Assembly (NCBI GenBank): GCA_043228905.1
Contig: JBHGNT010000004.1
Coordinates: 5,580,001-5,644,000, forward strand
Source: Azolla caroliniana
Taxonomy: Eukaryota > Polypodiophyta
Length of the DNA: 64,000 nt
Direction: 5' to 3'
Shown: one piece after another, positions 53,083 to 64,000 of the stretch
How the letters are laid out: every line of letters starts with the position of its first letter
Numbering within the stretch: the first letter of the stretch is position 1
Program-made: the position numbers and the translations under genes
Notes under the pieces: generated by a model
The model's input: the letters and a program-made list of their open reading frames with translations, nothing else
Database searches by the model: none
What the model was told of the DNA's origin: nothing

Positions 53083-55080
53083 ATGGCGTTCGCTGCTCAA
53101 GCTTCTGCAGCTCTTGTGAGCTGCTGCTACTTCTCAGATCCAAGCTCAACCACAAACTCGAACAAAGCTTCCCCTTGCTCTACCTCCTCCTCCTCCTCCT
53201 CCTCCTCCTGTTTAGTCCGACCTTCTTCTCGCTTTCTCTCTGGCGATGGTTTAGTGCCGTCTTTGCGAAGCTCCCTCTCAGGACTCTCTGTCTCGGATCC
53301 TTCCCTTTCTTTGCCGAATTTCTCTTCAGGTAGACGAAGAATCACAACCTGCATGGCTTGGGGCGGCACACTCGCGTCGGTTCGCCTTATCATCCAAGGA
53401 AAACATCTCGAGGTAGGATCTTTCTGTTAGATTGTGCATCCATTTACTGTTGTACTTATATATTTATATTCTTTACTCGGTTTTCCAGGGTTTTGCAGAA
53501 TTTTTATTGAGAGGACTGTCTCATTTAAAGTTTCATTTTTACTTAGAATCGTTTATGCGTTCGTTAACATGTATATCTCGTTTTTTCTTCAGTGATCCAT
53601 GGTTTTCTGAATTCATTGTGCTTTGCGTACTCTGATTGAGGGGAAATTGTTGGTAAAAACATGTCCATTTTACATAGGCAATTCGGGATTAGAATGGTTA
53701 TTGTAATGTAGAGACATGTGTTTTTAACATTTTTTATTTTACATATTAAACATTGTATCACAATTGAGACTTCATTTTCTGTCATGCATATAAGCAGGAT
53801 GACTTTTCTTGTTCCAAATAATTCACTGATGGAGTTTCTGTATAATAAAGAGAGATAAGAATTGAGACTACATTCTCTTCAAATGGATGCAAATGTGTTC
53901 TGCTTTCATGCTCAGGGGGAGGCTAATACTAATGAACATTGTCTTTTTTATGGAGGAAAATACTGAAATAATCATCCTAGACTTGGTAAATCAGATTTCA
54001 AGGCCAACTCATCCTTTTAAACTAAAATCTGGAGAGAGCCAGACTGGTTGCAATAACTTTATGCTCACATCATTTCGGTTTTCCTTTCCATTTATTTTTG
54101 TTTTGGATCATGATACATGATGAAATTTGAGAAAAAAACAGAAATATATTTGAAACATTTGGTGGTTGTCAGCTCACAGACGCGAATAAGGCTTATGTGG
54201 AGGAAAAGATAGGAAATGCAATTCATAATCAATACAATCTATTACGTGAAGTAGATGTCCGAATGTCTGTTCGCGGTGGAGAGTCTGGTAGTAAAGGTCC
54301 TAAACTGCAAAGATGTGAGGTAAGCGGCCATGTATTAATATGGTGTCTTTCTTCTGGTAGTTTCAATTTGTATAAGATAGATTCTATTGTTTCAATATTT
54401 ATGAGGTAGGTTTGTTGAATGTTTTAGGTTACAATGTTTACTAAAAAACATGGAGTAGTTCGAGCTGAAGAAGAGTCTGATTCCATGTATGCTAGCATAG
54501 ATCGAGTTTCAGATGTAATCTCGAGAAAGCTTCGGAAAATCAAAGAGAAGGATGTTGGGAGACCCCGGCATCAGCAAAAAGTAGGAGAATTATTGACAAC
54601 TGAAGAGGTCCAATTCAAACACCAAGAACCAAACGATCTACCAGATGAAGTTAGTACTCTTTGAATTGATTCATTAATTCATCTGATAATTCTTCCTCCA
54701 AATATGCTTGGATTTCATTTGTTTAATATATTGTCTTTAATCTAGCATAAATCCTCTTCCATATTCAGGTTGTGAGGACAAAGTACTTCGAGATGATGCC
54801 TATGACACCTGATGAAGCACTAGAGCAATTGGTGAATGTTGGCCACGATTTCTTTGCATTCAGGAATGTTGGAAGTGGTATGTTCATCTCTAGTCTCTGA
54901 ATGCTGTCTTTGTAATAACCAAGAGAAGTGTAATGAGCTTCTTGGTTTCTTTTCTACTGGCCTATTGTAGGTGAGATCAACATTTTATACAAGCGCAAAC
55001 ATGGTGGCTATGGCCTTATCATTCCAAGAAATAATGAAGCATGGGAAAATACAGATAATGGAGCTAGAAGGAAAAGTTAG
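53083..55080 (+). CDS. PSRP1: Chloroplast ribosome hibernation factor PSRP1 (long HPF), five exons, 305 aa
   Basis: Homologue of bacterial long HPF/pY; the plastid form binds the 30S decoding region of chlororibosomes and stabilises idle 70S particles. Exons 53083-53412, 54173-54319, 54428-54649, 54769-54877 and 54971-55080, all GT-AG, total 918 nt. Residues 1 to about 88 are a Ser-rich, acid-poor transit peptide ([15 protein letters not shown], then a run of eight Ser). The S30AE/HPF domain runs from about 91 ([20 protein letters not shown]) through [22 protein letters not shown] and [20 protein letters not shown] to RKLRKIKEK (about 205). A linker leads to the C-terminal domain ([48 protein letters not shown]). 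Start chosen because AGAAATGGC gives a good context and a normal transit peptide. Length is close to other plant PSRP1 proteins. Probably functional. Confidence 0.95.
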
Positions 55081-56479
55081 GCCCAATTGTGTGGAATTTC
55101 ATTTCTGTTACTAGAGTGGTATAGAAAGCAAAGAAAAATATCTGCTTTTTTACCATGTTGAGAATCCTTCTTGACAAAAGTACTTGGTTTTTGGATTGTG
55201 AATGAGATGCTCAGGGAGTACAAGGATCTTCAATAGTTGCATTGGAAACGAACGGTAAGATTGAGTTTTATTGGCCTTATCAATACATCTAGACTAAGCA
55301 GATCACTGGGTAATGCACGATGGTTAGGTTTGTAGTTTTCACATGATACATGATATCAAGCTTTAAGTGATACTCAAGCCCTTTTATGTATGCTAGGTGT
55401 ATTATATTGGTTTTTAATTCCTGCTATAGCATGTTGAAGATCTTGTGTGATTGCGCGCAACCTGTATTATACAGGTTTATTTTGTTATTCATAGAAGAGC
55501 ATCTTTAAGTACATGTCCCTCTTACTTCTTGTGGCTACAGTGGGGGAGTGAAGACTTGATATCATCTATCAAAATGCTTGTATTGAACATCTTTGTTCAT
55601 CTCAATCCTACCATTTGTATGCAGGTGTGCATCGACTGACCCAAGTTTTTAACTTGCATTTGCACGTATTGAAATTTACGGCCTTTGCACATGTTAAAAC
55701 TTAACAACATTGCACACGATTGATCTACATATATTTGAACCCATGATTCCATCGCTATCTCACATATTGTCTTCTTTTATGTAACATTATAGGACACTAC
55801 TTGATTTAAAATATTCTAAAATGCCAATGCCTACTTTTTAGATCATACATGTTTTATTTGTAAACTGATCAAATATGTTTATTTGAATTAATGTTGGACT
55901 ACTTATTGTTCATAAGTAATTAGCCTCGTTTTTCTCATTTTAGGGGGATTAATCTCTCATAAAAACTGAGCATGTGCACATAGCAACAAAATATTTGCCT
56001 ATTATTATATACATATGCATATTGGTGGTGAGCACTATCATCTCTGGACTGTATTTATAAGCTTGACATTAGATCTTTGTTCAATATATGTTCTATGGAT
56101 ACTGTTCAATATTTTACCCTTATCATTGATGCTCACAATATCCATGGATGTCATGGATACTAATAAGATTTTTATTACTCTTCGAAACTTGCCACTAGAT
56201 CTTTATTTAATATACTTTGTATGTATGTTTTCCAGTTTTACTCTTATTGTTGATGCTTAATGCATGGATGTCATCAATGTCAAATTTCTTTTGTGAGCGA
56301 TGTAAATTTGTAAGTGAATCTCTGTTTTGTTTGACAAGTTAAATTCAACATCTGAAAAGGTGTTATGTACAATCAGCTATCATTGTTACCATGCTATTCA
56401 AAGTATTTTTGTTGAGTAATAGAGAAATGTTTGGGACACCACAATACCATTAGAATGTCTTTGGTTAAACAACGAACAG

Positions 56480-56974
56480 GTGTGGTTTTGAATGCTAAAG
56501 AGATGTTTGTATGCCTTAACTTGTGTCCCTTTACATCAATAACAATGTTATTAAAAGTCATGAGTGTTGTATCCATTGGTTCCAATATGTGACAATTAAA
56601 CATGATGATTTATTTATTTATCATAATATTCAATATTACATCTTATATGGTACATGCGTAACTATTATCTGATCAGACAGGTTTTCTGTAGTTTTCCCTA
56701 ATCTTATGATGAGTACATGTGGTGGTGTGGTTTTATGAATGCCAAAGAGATGTTTTGTATGCCTTAACTTGTTGTGTCCCTTTACGCCAGTAAACAATGG
56801 TGTTCAAAGTCATGAGCATTGTATCCACTGATTTCAATATGTGACAATTGAACATGATGATTCATTTGTTTATCGTAATATTCAATATTACATCCTATAT
56901 GTTATGCTCATAACCATATTTGATCATGAGATAAGTTTTCTGTAGTTTTCCCAAATCTTATGATGAGTACATGT
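56480..56974. repeat. Diverged tandem duplication, about 245 bp
   Basis: 56480-56720 and 56725-56974 both run from GTGTGGTTTT through GAGATGTTT.TATGCCTTAACTT and ATATGTGACAATT to TTATGATGAGTACATGT, with many small differences, so the duplication is old. Confidence 0.92.
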
Positions 56975-59900
56975 GGGTTATATTGAGGGTATGAATTGAA
57001 TTGCAATTCTACAATGTGAAACATGAATTATTCGTGTTTAAACACACTAGGGCCTAGGATTTTTTCCAATTGAAGAAGGTTGGCTACCTTCTTCTCAAGG
57101 GAGGCTTGACTTATATTGATACTATGTAAGTTTGGATATTAAACACATGATATCCTCACGGAACCCAAGGTACAACTCGCATCAACACTTGATGGTATGG
57201 AACATTGTTACATGCAAAACCTATCTCATTTGTTATGCATATAACAAACATCATGGAAGTTGGATATGCCTCACACCGTCGTTAGGTGTTGGTCCTTTCT
57301 TTGGTATATAAATCCTAATGTTTTACTTAAATAATTAGTTGCACGCTAACACTTTATGACATCAATAACGAGATAATTGAGATGTATAGCATCCTCTTAA
57401 TGCTTTTTACTAATTTAACTTATGGAATTATTATTAACTCTTATAACTCATACATGTCTTATTGTTCTCTAATTATATAGTATTATGAAGGTATTGCAAG
57501 TAAACCTAGACTACCTAATTTTCATTCCTAGAGAATGACAATTGTCTTAATCAAAGGCTATATGTACACCATATGCATGTTTTAAAGTTGGGGGCACTAT
57601 TTGTAAAGATTAGATGTCACCTATGTGATTGACCCTTTGGAAAACACCGTATATAGAGACCTATAGACTTTTTCTTATGCATGTTTATATGAAAACTAAT
57701 ACACACTTTTTGAGTATGTTAACACAACTACAAATTTGTCTTACATATGTACTATGTTGGGAAACGATTTGCAACATACTAGTCTAGACCTAAACAAGGA
57801 ATATAAGGTGCTCCAAATAAGGTAATTGAAACTTAAATAGCTGAATTGTACTCCAGTTTACTTAAACGTTCATCGGGGGGGGAGAAACAATGCACTATTG
57901 CAACAATAGGAGAGTAGGTGCTATTGCCCCCCAAATGGCTAGAATTTCAAGTAGTTCATAAATCTTTGGTTCTGGAGAACGATAATAACATGAAAGATGG
58001 TCTTTTGTGTGAACTTATGGTGCTCTAAGGGTATATGAATCACAACCTTAAGAAATAACATGCTAAGCATAGATACATCATACATATATCCATTGTAGTA
58101 TAGTCAAGATTTCTCAACATATGTTTCACGTGTTTACACATAACTCCCTTGTAGTTTTATAATCTTATCCAAAGACATACAAATTGATAGTTTCATGATT
58201 CATCTTATCCAAGAGCATGCAAATTGGCCATTTTCTCCTCAATATGTATCTGTAGTCTCATCTTATCCAAGAGTATGCAATTTGGTTATTTTTGCTTAAA
58301 CCATGGTGGTATTGAAATTTGCTTTTGAGAACAAGTTGTTGAAAACAATGACATTGCTTACGCAAGACGATATAAACTACTTTCAAATGATTATGTGTCT
58401 ATAACAATGATGATTGTTTTTTAATAGGTTGCCTTTTCACTCTCAAAGATCGATCGGATATTTCCATCACAAGCATTATTATATCCTAGACTCTAGGTCT
58501 CACGTGATATAGGGTCCACTCATGACATTGTAATTCAAAAATATATTGGATTGCATCTTGCACACTTGTGAAGTTAACTGATTCATGTTTTATGATTTGT
58601 CTAACTGCAACATTATTTTCTATTTTAGATTCAAAAGTAAATGAAAAATATTGTATAGCGTGTATTATTACATACCAATCCCCCCTCTTAGGTTAAAGAC
58701 GAATATTCAAACACTTGCTTTGATACGTGATATTTGGCATCCAACTTTTTGAAAGTAGCTCAAATAAAAGCACATAACATTTAGAGATAGACAATTCAAA
58801 GCTAGATTGTTGTTACAAAAGATAATCAACGTTGCTCATGCTGGAACCTTTGAGAGAGAGTACATACATATATTAATCTCTTGAATAATATATTGTAACA
58901 CATCATACATGTTTGATGATTGGACCATTTGCCCTAAACTAGCCATCCAGTGTTAGCGTTTACCGAACACATGTTTATATACCTTTCAAGCCCCGTCATT
59001 GTACTATTTTTCCATGGTTGTGGATCTTATCAAGAAATTAATCATGTCTAGACTCCACACACACACATACACACATCTTTCCATGTCATTATCCTAATTT
59101 TTGTACAACCCATTGACACATATTATCATCCGAGATGCTCACCATCTTGATTTCATCTTAGATGCCCTCTGATTGTATACGTGCATTCATTTATGGTGCA
59201 CTTCATCTATATAAAAACTATTAATTTGCCTAGAATATTAACTTGTGGTCCTTCGCTGCTTCATGTCATTATCCATGAATTGGTCATTGGAAGGTCTACA
59301 TTCCTTTACCTAAATTATCATTTTCTTCCCCTTGTTATTCTTTGCTCTCTGCCCTTGTGATGTAATAACATGTTGCCTTATGTGTATGTGCATGTGAGGA
59401 AGAGATGTTGTAGATGTGGAGTCAAATAGATACATATTCATGACATCAAAGCATTTGTTTTACAGAAATGACATATCTACCAGAAAGGCAAAATAAATAT
59501 ATTTTTATAAAGCTCTTTATGAAATTAGTCAATCAATTTCGATAGTCAAGTATAAAGTTATCAACCTTTACTATGATAGGAAGGTCATTACATTGTTTTT
59601 CATCACATGTTCTCTTTTCCAAAGGTGTGCCCCTACAGATATTGTCCAATCCCCCCCCTCTTTCTAAAGGATTAAAGCTAATCATACACGTACACATGGA
59701 TTATATGTATGTCGATAATTGACTAATGACATTGCTTCTCTTAATATTTCTTGAGATGTAAGGTTGATTATTCATATTCATTAACAATGTTTCTTGATAC
59801 CTTTACTTAGTTGGGTGGTTGGTTGTTGTACATTATAAACCAACCCCCTTTTTAATTTACTAACTATAGAAAAATAAATTTATTCAAGAGAGGACATTTG

Positions 59901-61789
59901 TGAGCTTGTACCAACATATGTTGTCTTATTCATATACTCTTTTGAGTGTGATGAGTAGTTGGCCTATATGTTTTGTTAATTCATAACATGTAGTGATTTT
60001 TATCACATTCATTTTTATTTTTTTTCCAAAACAAAACTCCTTCCATTAGTTATAAAATTTTACAAATGAGACGATTATGTACAAATCCCTGATCAAAACA
60101 CATATATGTTTAACCCCAAAACGAAACACAATATTTTGAAATAGTATCTGTTTATTGAACCACTCACAAAAGTTCGATAAAGACGTACAGACTATCATAG
60201 CATATGAACATTTCTTGCTCGAAGATGAATGGTTACAAATGTTATCAAATTTGATATTTGCAATCTTGAAAATTGTATAATAAAATCAAGTTATGGGGAG
60301 ATTACTATAATATGTATGATTTTTGATATGTTGTGCACTTTTATATGGAATACTTGTCGTCAAATTGAGTACATCTAATCCTCGCACAAACATCTTGATA
60401 GCAACTAGTCACCTAAAATCATTTATGAATTATTCAAGGTGAAAAGATACAACATATCAACTTAATGTGAATGGTGATGTATGAAATGTGCTGGTCAATT
60501 TTGATTGTAGAGGGCTGAGGTGGCAAAATAGAGCTCTGTATCAAACTCGTCAATCAATTGCGTCGATATAAAAAATGGAAAACAAAACTGAAGCAAATTC
60601 TAGCCAACTAAGGGCAAAGAACATTTTAAAGATGGGATTCGTAAAGTGCGTAAAGCATGAGCAGTACAATAAATATTTCACATTAAATGTTCCTTCTACA
60701 AGTAGTCTGTAACCAATATGGTTTCTAGAACAAAGGTCATGTATGTGATCTACGTTTGTTTACATTAAAATATATGTGCATTTTGAATAATCACACAATT
60801 TGTGTGCCTCAAACAGAAATGTTTAAGGCTAAGATGAACCCATTGCAAAGATATCTTCTTATTTAAGAATATGGGAAATTTTCAAATTTATTATGCTTGT
60901 CTAAAATTTGGCAACCAACAAACACATGAATTGAATGTCATGATATCATAATATTTGAAGGACTTGAACTTTCATACACATTATTTCAATCTTATAAACT
61001 CTCTCTCTTTCTTTGATAATTCCTTGTAAGAATATGTAGTATATGTTTTTACGATGAACTAAGAACATGCAGTATATGTACCCCTTTGAGTTGTGTACGA
61101 ACTAAGAGGCATTTCAAGCAAGTTAACTAGGATGTCACTCATCAAGCAAATTCCAATGCAAATAAGTTTTGAAATAGGTGACTTTTTGAAGTATTTGGAA
61201 ATTACTTGACATGGAGCTAATGGGGGTGTTAGGGTGGTCTACAAGGACTACGCGTTGTCTAGGAACTGGACAAAGGCTTGATATTGGGATTCATTCCTCA
61301 TAGCCATTTTATAGAGATGATCCTTGTGTTGATGACAATGTATCGATGGTCAAATTAGCTTGTGTTTTAGGATGTGCCTAAACAATAAACCCAATGGGTT
61401 GGTTGGCGCCCTTGGTGTCAACCTATTCATCTTGTCTAAGGCTTTGCATAGGTGCATCCAAGGATGAAATATCCTTTCTAGTATTGGCATTCACAACTAA
61501 ATTAGGGAAGGGTGCTAACTTTGCAAAGGGTATCCAATCAATATCCCTATATGAAGATAGACATGTATATAGATAAACAATTGTACTTTTGCTTGGAGGA
61601 TTGACTAGAACATGTTTTCAATTAACACCACGTGAAAAAAAGTTTGGCTTTATTTATGACTATCCAGTTTTTGTCTTTTACATTACTGTAGTTTGAAATA
61701 TAAACATGAAAGATGTAATGGTAAAATTTTGTTTCACCCAAGTTGAATGGGTAAGTTCAATTGCCAAGCAATGGGTTTAATATCTCATT

Positions 61790-62200
61790 AGTCATGGGAA
61801 AAACTCTTCAGAACTTCAATTTGTGATTATGTACACTGATGTTTGCTCCCAAAAATTTGAAAAATGTCTTTACAACGTTGACTTCACTTCTGAGACATTT
61901 GTTTGCTCCAAAAAGTGAGAAATTGCTTCACAACATAGGCATTGTCACATTTTACACAGCCCAATAAACAAAAATGATAGCATTGTTTATTGTCTAGTTA
62001 GTTATGGGAATAACTCTTCATAACTTCAACTTGTGGTTATGTACATTGTTTTTGTTTCTCCCAAAACTCCAAAAAATGTCTTTACAACATTGACTTTATG
62101 TGTGAGACATTTGTTTGCTCCAAAATATAAGAAATCGCTTCACAACATAGGCATTGTCACATTTTACACAATCCAATGAACAGAAATGATAGCATTGTTT
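61790..62200. repeat. Diverged tandem duplication, about 210 bp
   Basis: 61790-61999 and 62000-62200 share GGGAA.AACTCTTCA.AACTTCAA, AATGTCTTTACAAC.TTGACTT and CTTCACAACATAGGCATTG followed by TCACATTTTACACA, ending ATGATAGCATTGTTT. Confidence 0.92.
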
Positions 62201-63959
62201 TAGATAAACAAACTTCCCATTATGTTCATTTTAATTTTCATAAACCTATTTAAGAGTATGACTTCTTCATAATCCTAACAAGAAAAGCACAAAGACCTAC
62301 TTGACAAAGTTCTTTACTAGGATAATTCAAGATATATGTTGACTAAAGTCCATTTGTTCAACAATACATGGGCATGCTTGTTGATTGCATGCATATCTAT
62401 ATCACACATTACATGAATGATAACGCAAATGTATAACATGAAATGTTTTTGGATTTGGCAGCATAATGTATACCCTATCTATCTAACAAGCTTTCTTCAA
62501 AAGCCTTGAAAGCTACAAATACATTGTCTACAAGCACGAGACATCACAACCAATAGTACACTCACATCTTGATTACATTATTATTGTAAGATTATTGTTG
62601 TTCTTAAGAATTGGTTAAGTGGATCACACCAATGATGCAATGAATTCAATGCATGCTATATTTGTATGATGTAATTAATATGTACATCACAATACACGAT
62701 GTATCAACAAGTTAGGTAGACATGATAAAATAATTGGGTTAAATAAGGAGAAAGCTGAAATGGAAAAATAGTGATGATGGCCTGTCATTTATCATAACAT
62801 GTCCACCAACAACATCCCCATGAAGAAAGCACGCAAAACATCTTTTTTGTTGATACATGCTTTCATAAATCCTTTGTCCAAGGGACATGTAAAGACTACA
62901 AGCTTTGTTTTAAATGGGCAATGAATTTTTCGCAATTCTATATGATGTTGTCTATATTCCTCATGCAACGTATTTCGTAAGCATGCATTATGCCCTTTAA
63001 ACATGAGCTAATTTTATGTAGACAAGTAACCTACCAATAGAAAATGATGATCTTAAATTTGTATTATGAATTCTTTTCTTCTTCTTCCTCCTCTTCTTCT
63101 TCTATGATTGTATAATAAGTTATTCCACTTTGCAAACTGCCCATACAAATCATTGTAATATGGTACAACATTTTTCGGAGTAAATATTAAGGTGTGCAAT
63201 CTCAAACTAAATTATTGAAAAAATAAAATTCTATGATAAAAACGAAAACATGTTGCTCGAGACCCGAACCCACATTCTCATGTGACTTTATTAGTACATC
63301 ATCTTGTACATAAAGGCAATGTTTGAACTTAGGTATGAATCTATAAACAATAATAAGGGTGAATGACATAAAGGCAATGATTTCACATTCTGGTTTAACG
63401 CGTATTGTCTTGTCTTGATCCTTGATACCCACTTTAGAGTGGACTTTACAAGACACATGAATTGAATCTACAATCGTTGGTCTGTTTGGCGTAAAACTTC
63501 AACCACATCACGCTTTTATACTTGATTATTTCAAGATTAATACATATTGGGCATTTTTCAAATTGAGCATGGATTTTTCAACTATCAAGGTCTATGATAT
63601 GATATTGTTTTGTCACAAACTATGACGAGAATATATAAAGGGCAACAATGCAACCTTATATACATTTGAAAAGGTGTGCGTAATGTAAACTAGAATTTGG
63701 AATAATATTAATATATTACAATAAGTCAAGTGCTCTTTCCCTATCATAGGCAAGCATACATTTGTATGAAGTTTGTAAAGAATTAGTTGGAGTTAATGCA
63801 AGCAAATTAGCAATGCATTTTGCCATGCCACATGATATTTCTCAGTGGATTGAGTCGAATATTCTACGTGCTTGTTTCATTGTGAGGTTTATTCAACCAT
63901 GAAGTTCCCATATTCTCCTTAGAGGCAAAATGGATGGGTTAGTGACGACGTCCTATTTA

Positions 63960-63960
<1 letters not shown>

Positions 63961-63999
<39 letters not shown>
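63961..63999. repeat. (GT)n microsatellite at the window end
   Basis: GTGTTTGTGTGTGTGTG... up to the last bases; the repeat may continue outside the window. Confidence 0.95.

Positions 64000-64000
<1 letters not shown>

Larger units (their letters stand above)
55081..63959. other. AT-rich gene-free DNA
   Basis: Begins with the PSRP1 3' UTR. I see no convincing gene, LTR or RNA gene in the remaining 8.5 kb. It holds two local tandem duplications (56480-56974 and 61790-62200), a triple short repeat (CATCTTATCCAAGA.(G/T)(C/A)ATGCAA(A/T)TTGG near 58162, 58202 and 58260), a (CA)n stretch near 59060, and homopolymer-rich segments such as CCCCCCCTC near 59650. Confidence 0.65.

Noticed and set aside
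53432-54664. Short open frames in PSRP1 introns
   Set aside because: They extend exons 2 and 3 past clear GT-AG splice sites or lie wholly within intron 1.

Overview
The window is nuclear DNA of a land plant. Two intron-containing genes lie in the right third: an alpha-tubulin and a plastid-targeted ribosome hibernation factor (PSRP1 type). Everything to their left is LTR retrotransposon sequence of typical plant kinds: Ty1/copia, Ty3/gypsy Tat-like and Ty3/gypsy chromovirus. The species cannot be told from the sequence alone. The left 39 kb is fairly GC-rich; from about 44.4 kb on the DNA is AT-rich.

Layout. 1-3600 is a patchwork of broken fragments: the middle of a copia pol, the tail of a TGTCG-type LTR, a second copia RT/RNase H fragment split by a solo LTR, and a reversed chromovirus gag-protease piece. 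From about 3596 to 35469 lies one old Tat-like Ty3/gypsy element of about 8.4 kb, spread over 32 kb by later insertions. Copia A (5710-10397) sits after its protease. A gag-only LTR element, called F here (12145-30920), sits at its RNase H/integrase junction. F itself holds three later insertions: Copia B (12787-18091) in its 5' LTR, Copia C (18659-24123, minus strand, apparently intact) in its gag-like frame, and element D (26409-30027, minus strand) near the end of that frame. Most of these insertions show matching target-site duplications, so the order of events can be read directly.

After the Tat 3' LTR comes the 3' half of a third gag-only element, G (35470-39084). G is interrupted by a very long solo LTR, H (36106-37852), which contains two blocks of tandem repeats. 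A minus-strand chromovirus, E (39384-44419), follows and carries a solo LTR of a Tat-related family in its RT domain.

The most interesting content is the F/D/G/H group. F and D have TGTC...GACA LTR ends, the same unusual primer-binding site and CG-centred 4-bp target duplications. F, D and G share a gag-like protein with no protease, RT or integrase, a repeated ETPAV-like box and a tryptophan-rich C-terminal domain that runs up to the polypurine tract. The enzymes that mobilise these elements are not in the window.

The right end has alpha-tubulin (48449-50605, four exons, 451 aa) and chloroplast PSRP1/long HPF (53083-55080, five exons, 305 aa), both on the plus strand, in otherwise gene-poor AT-rich DNA containing only local tandem duplications and microsatellites.
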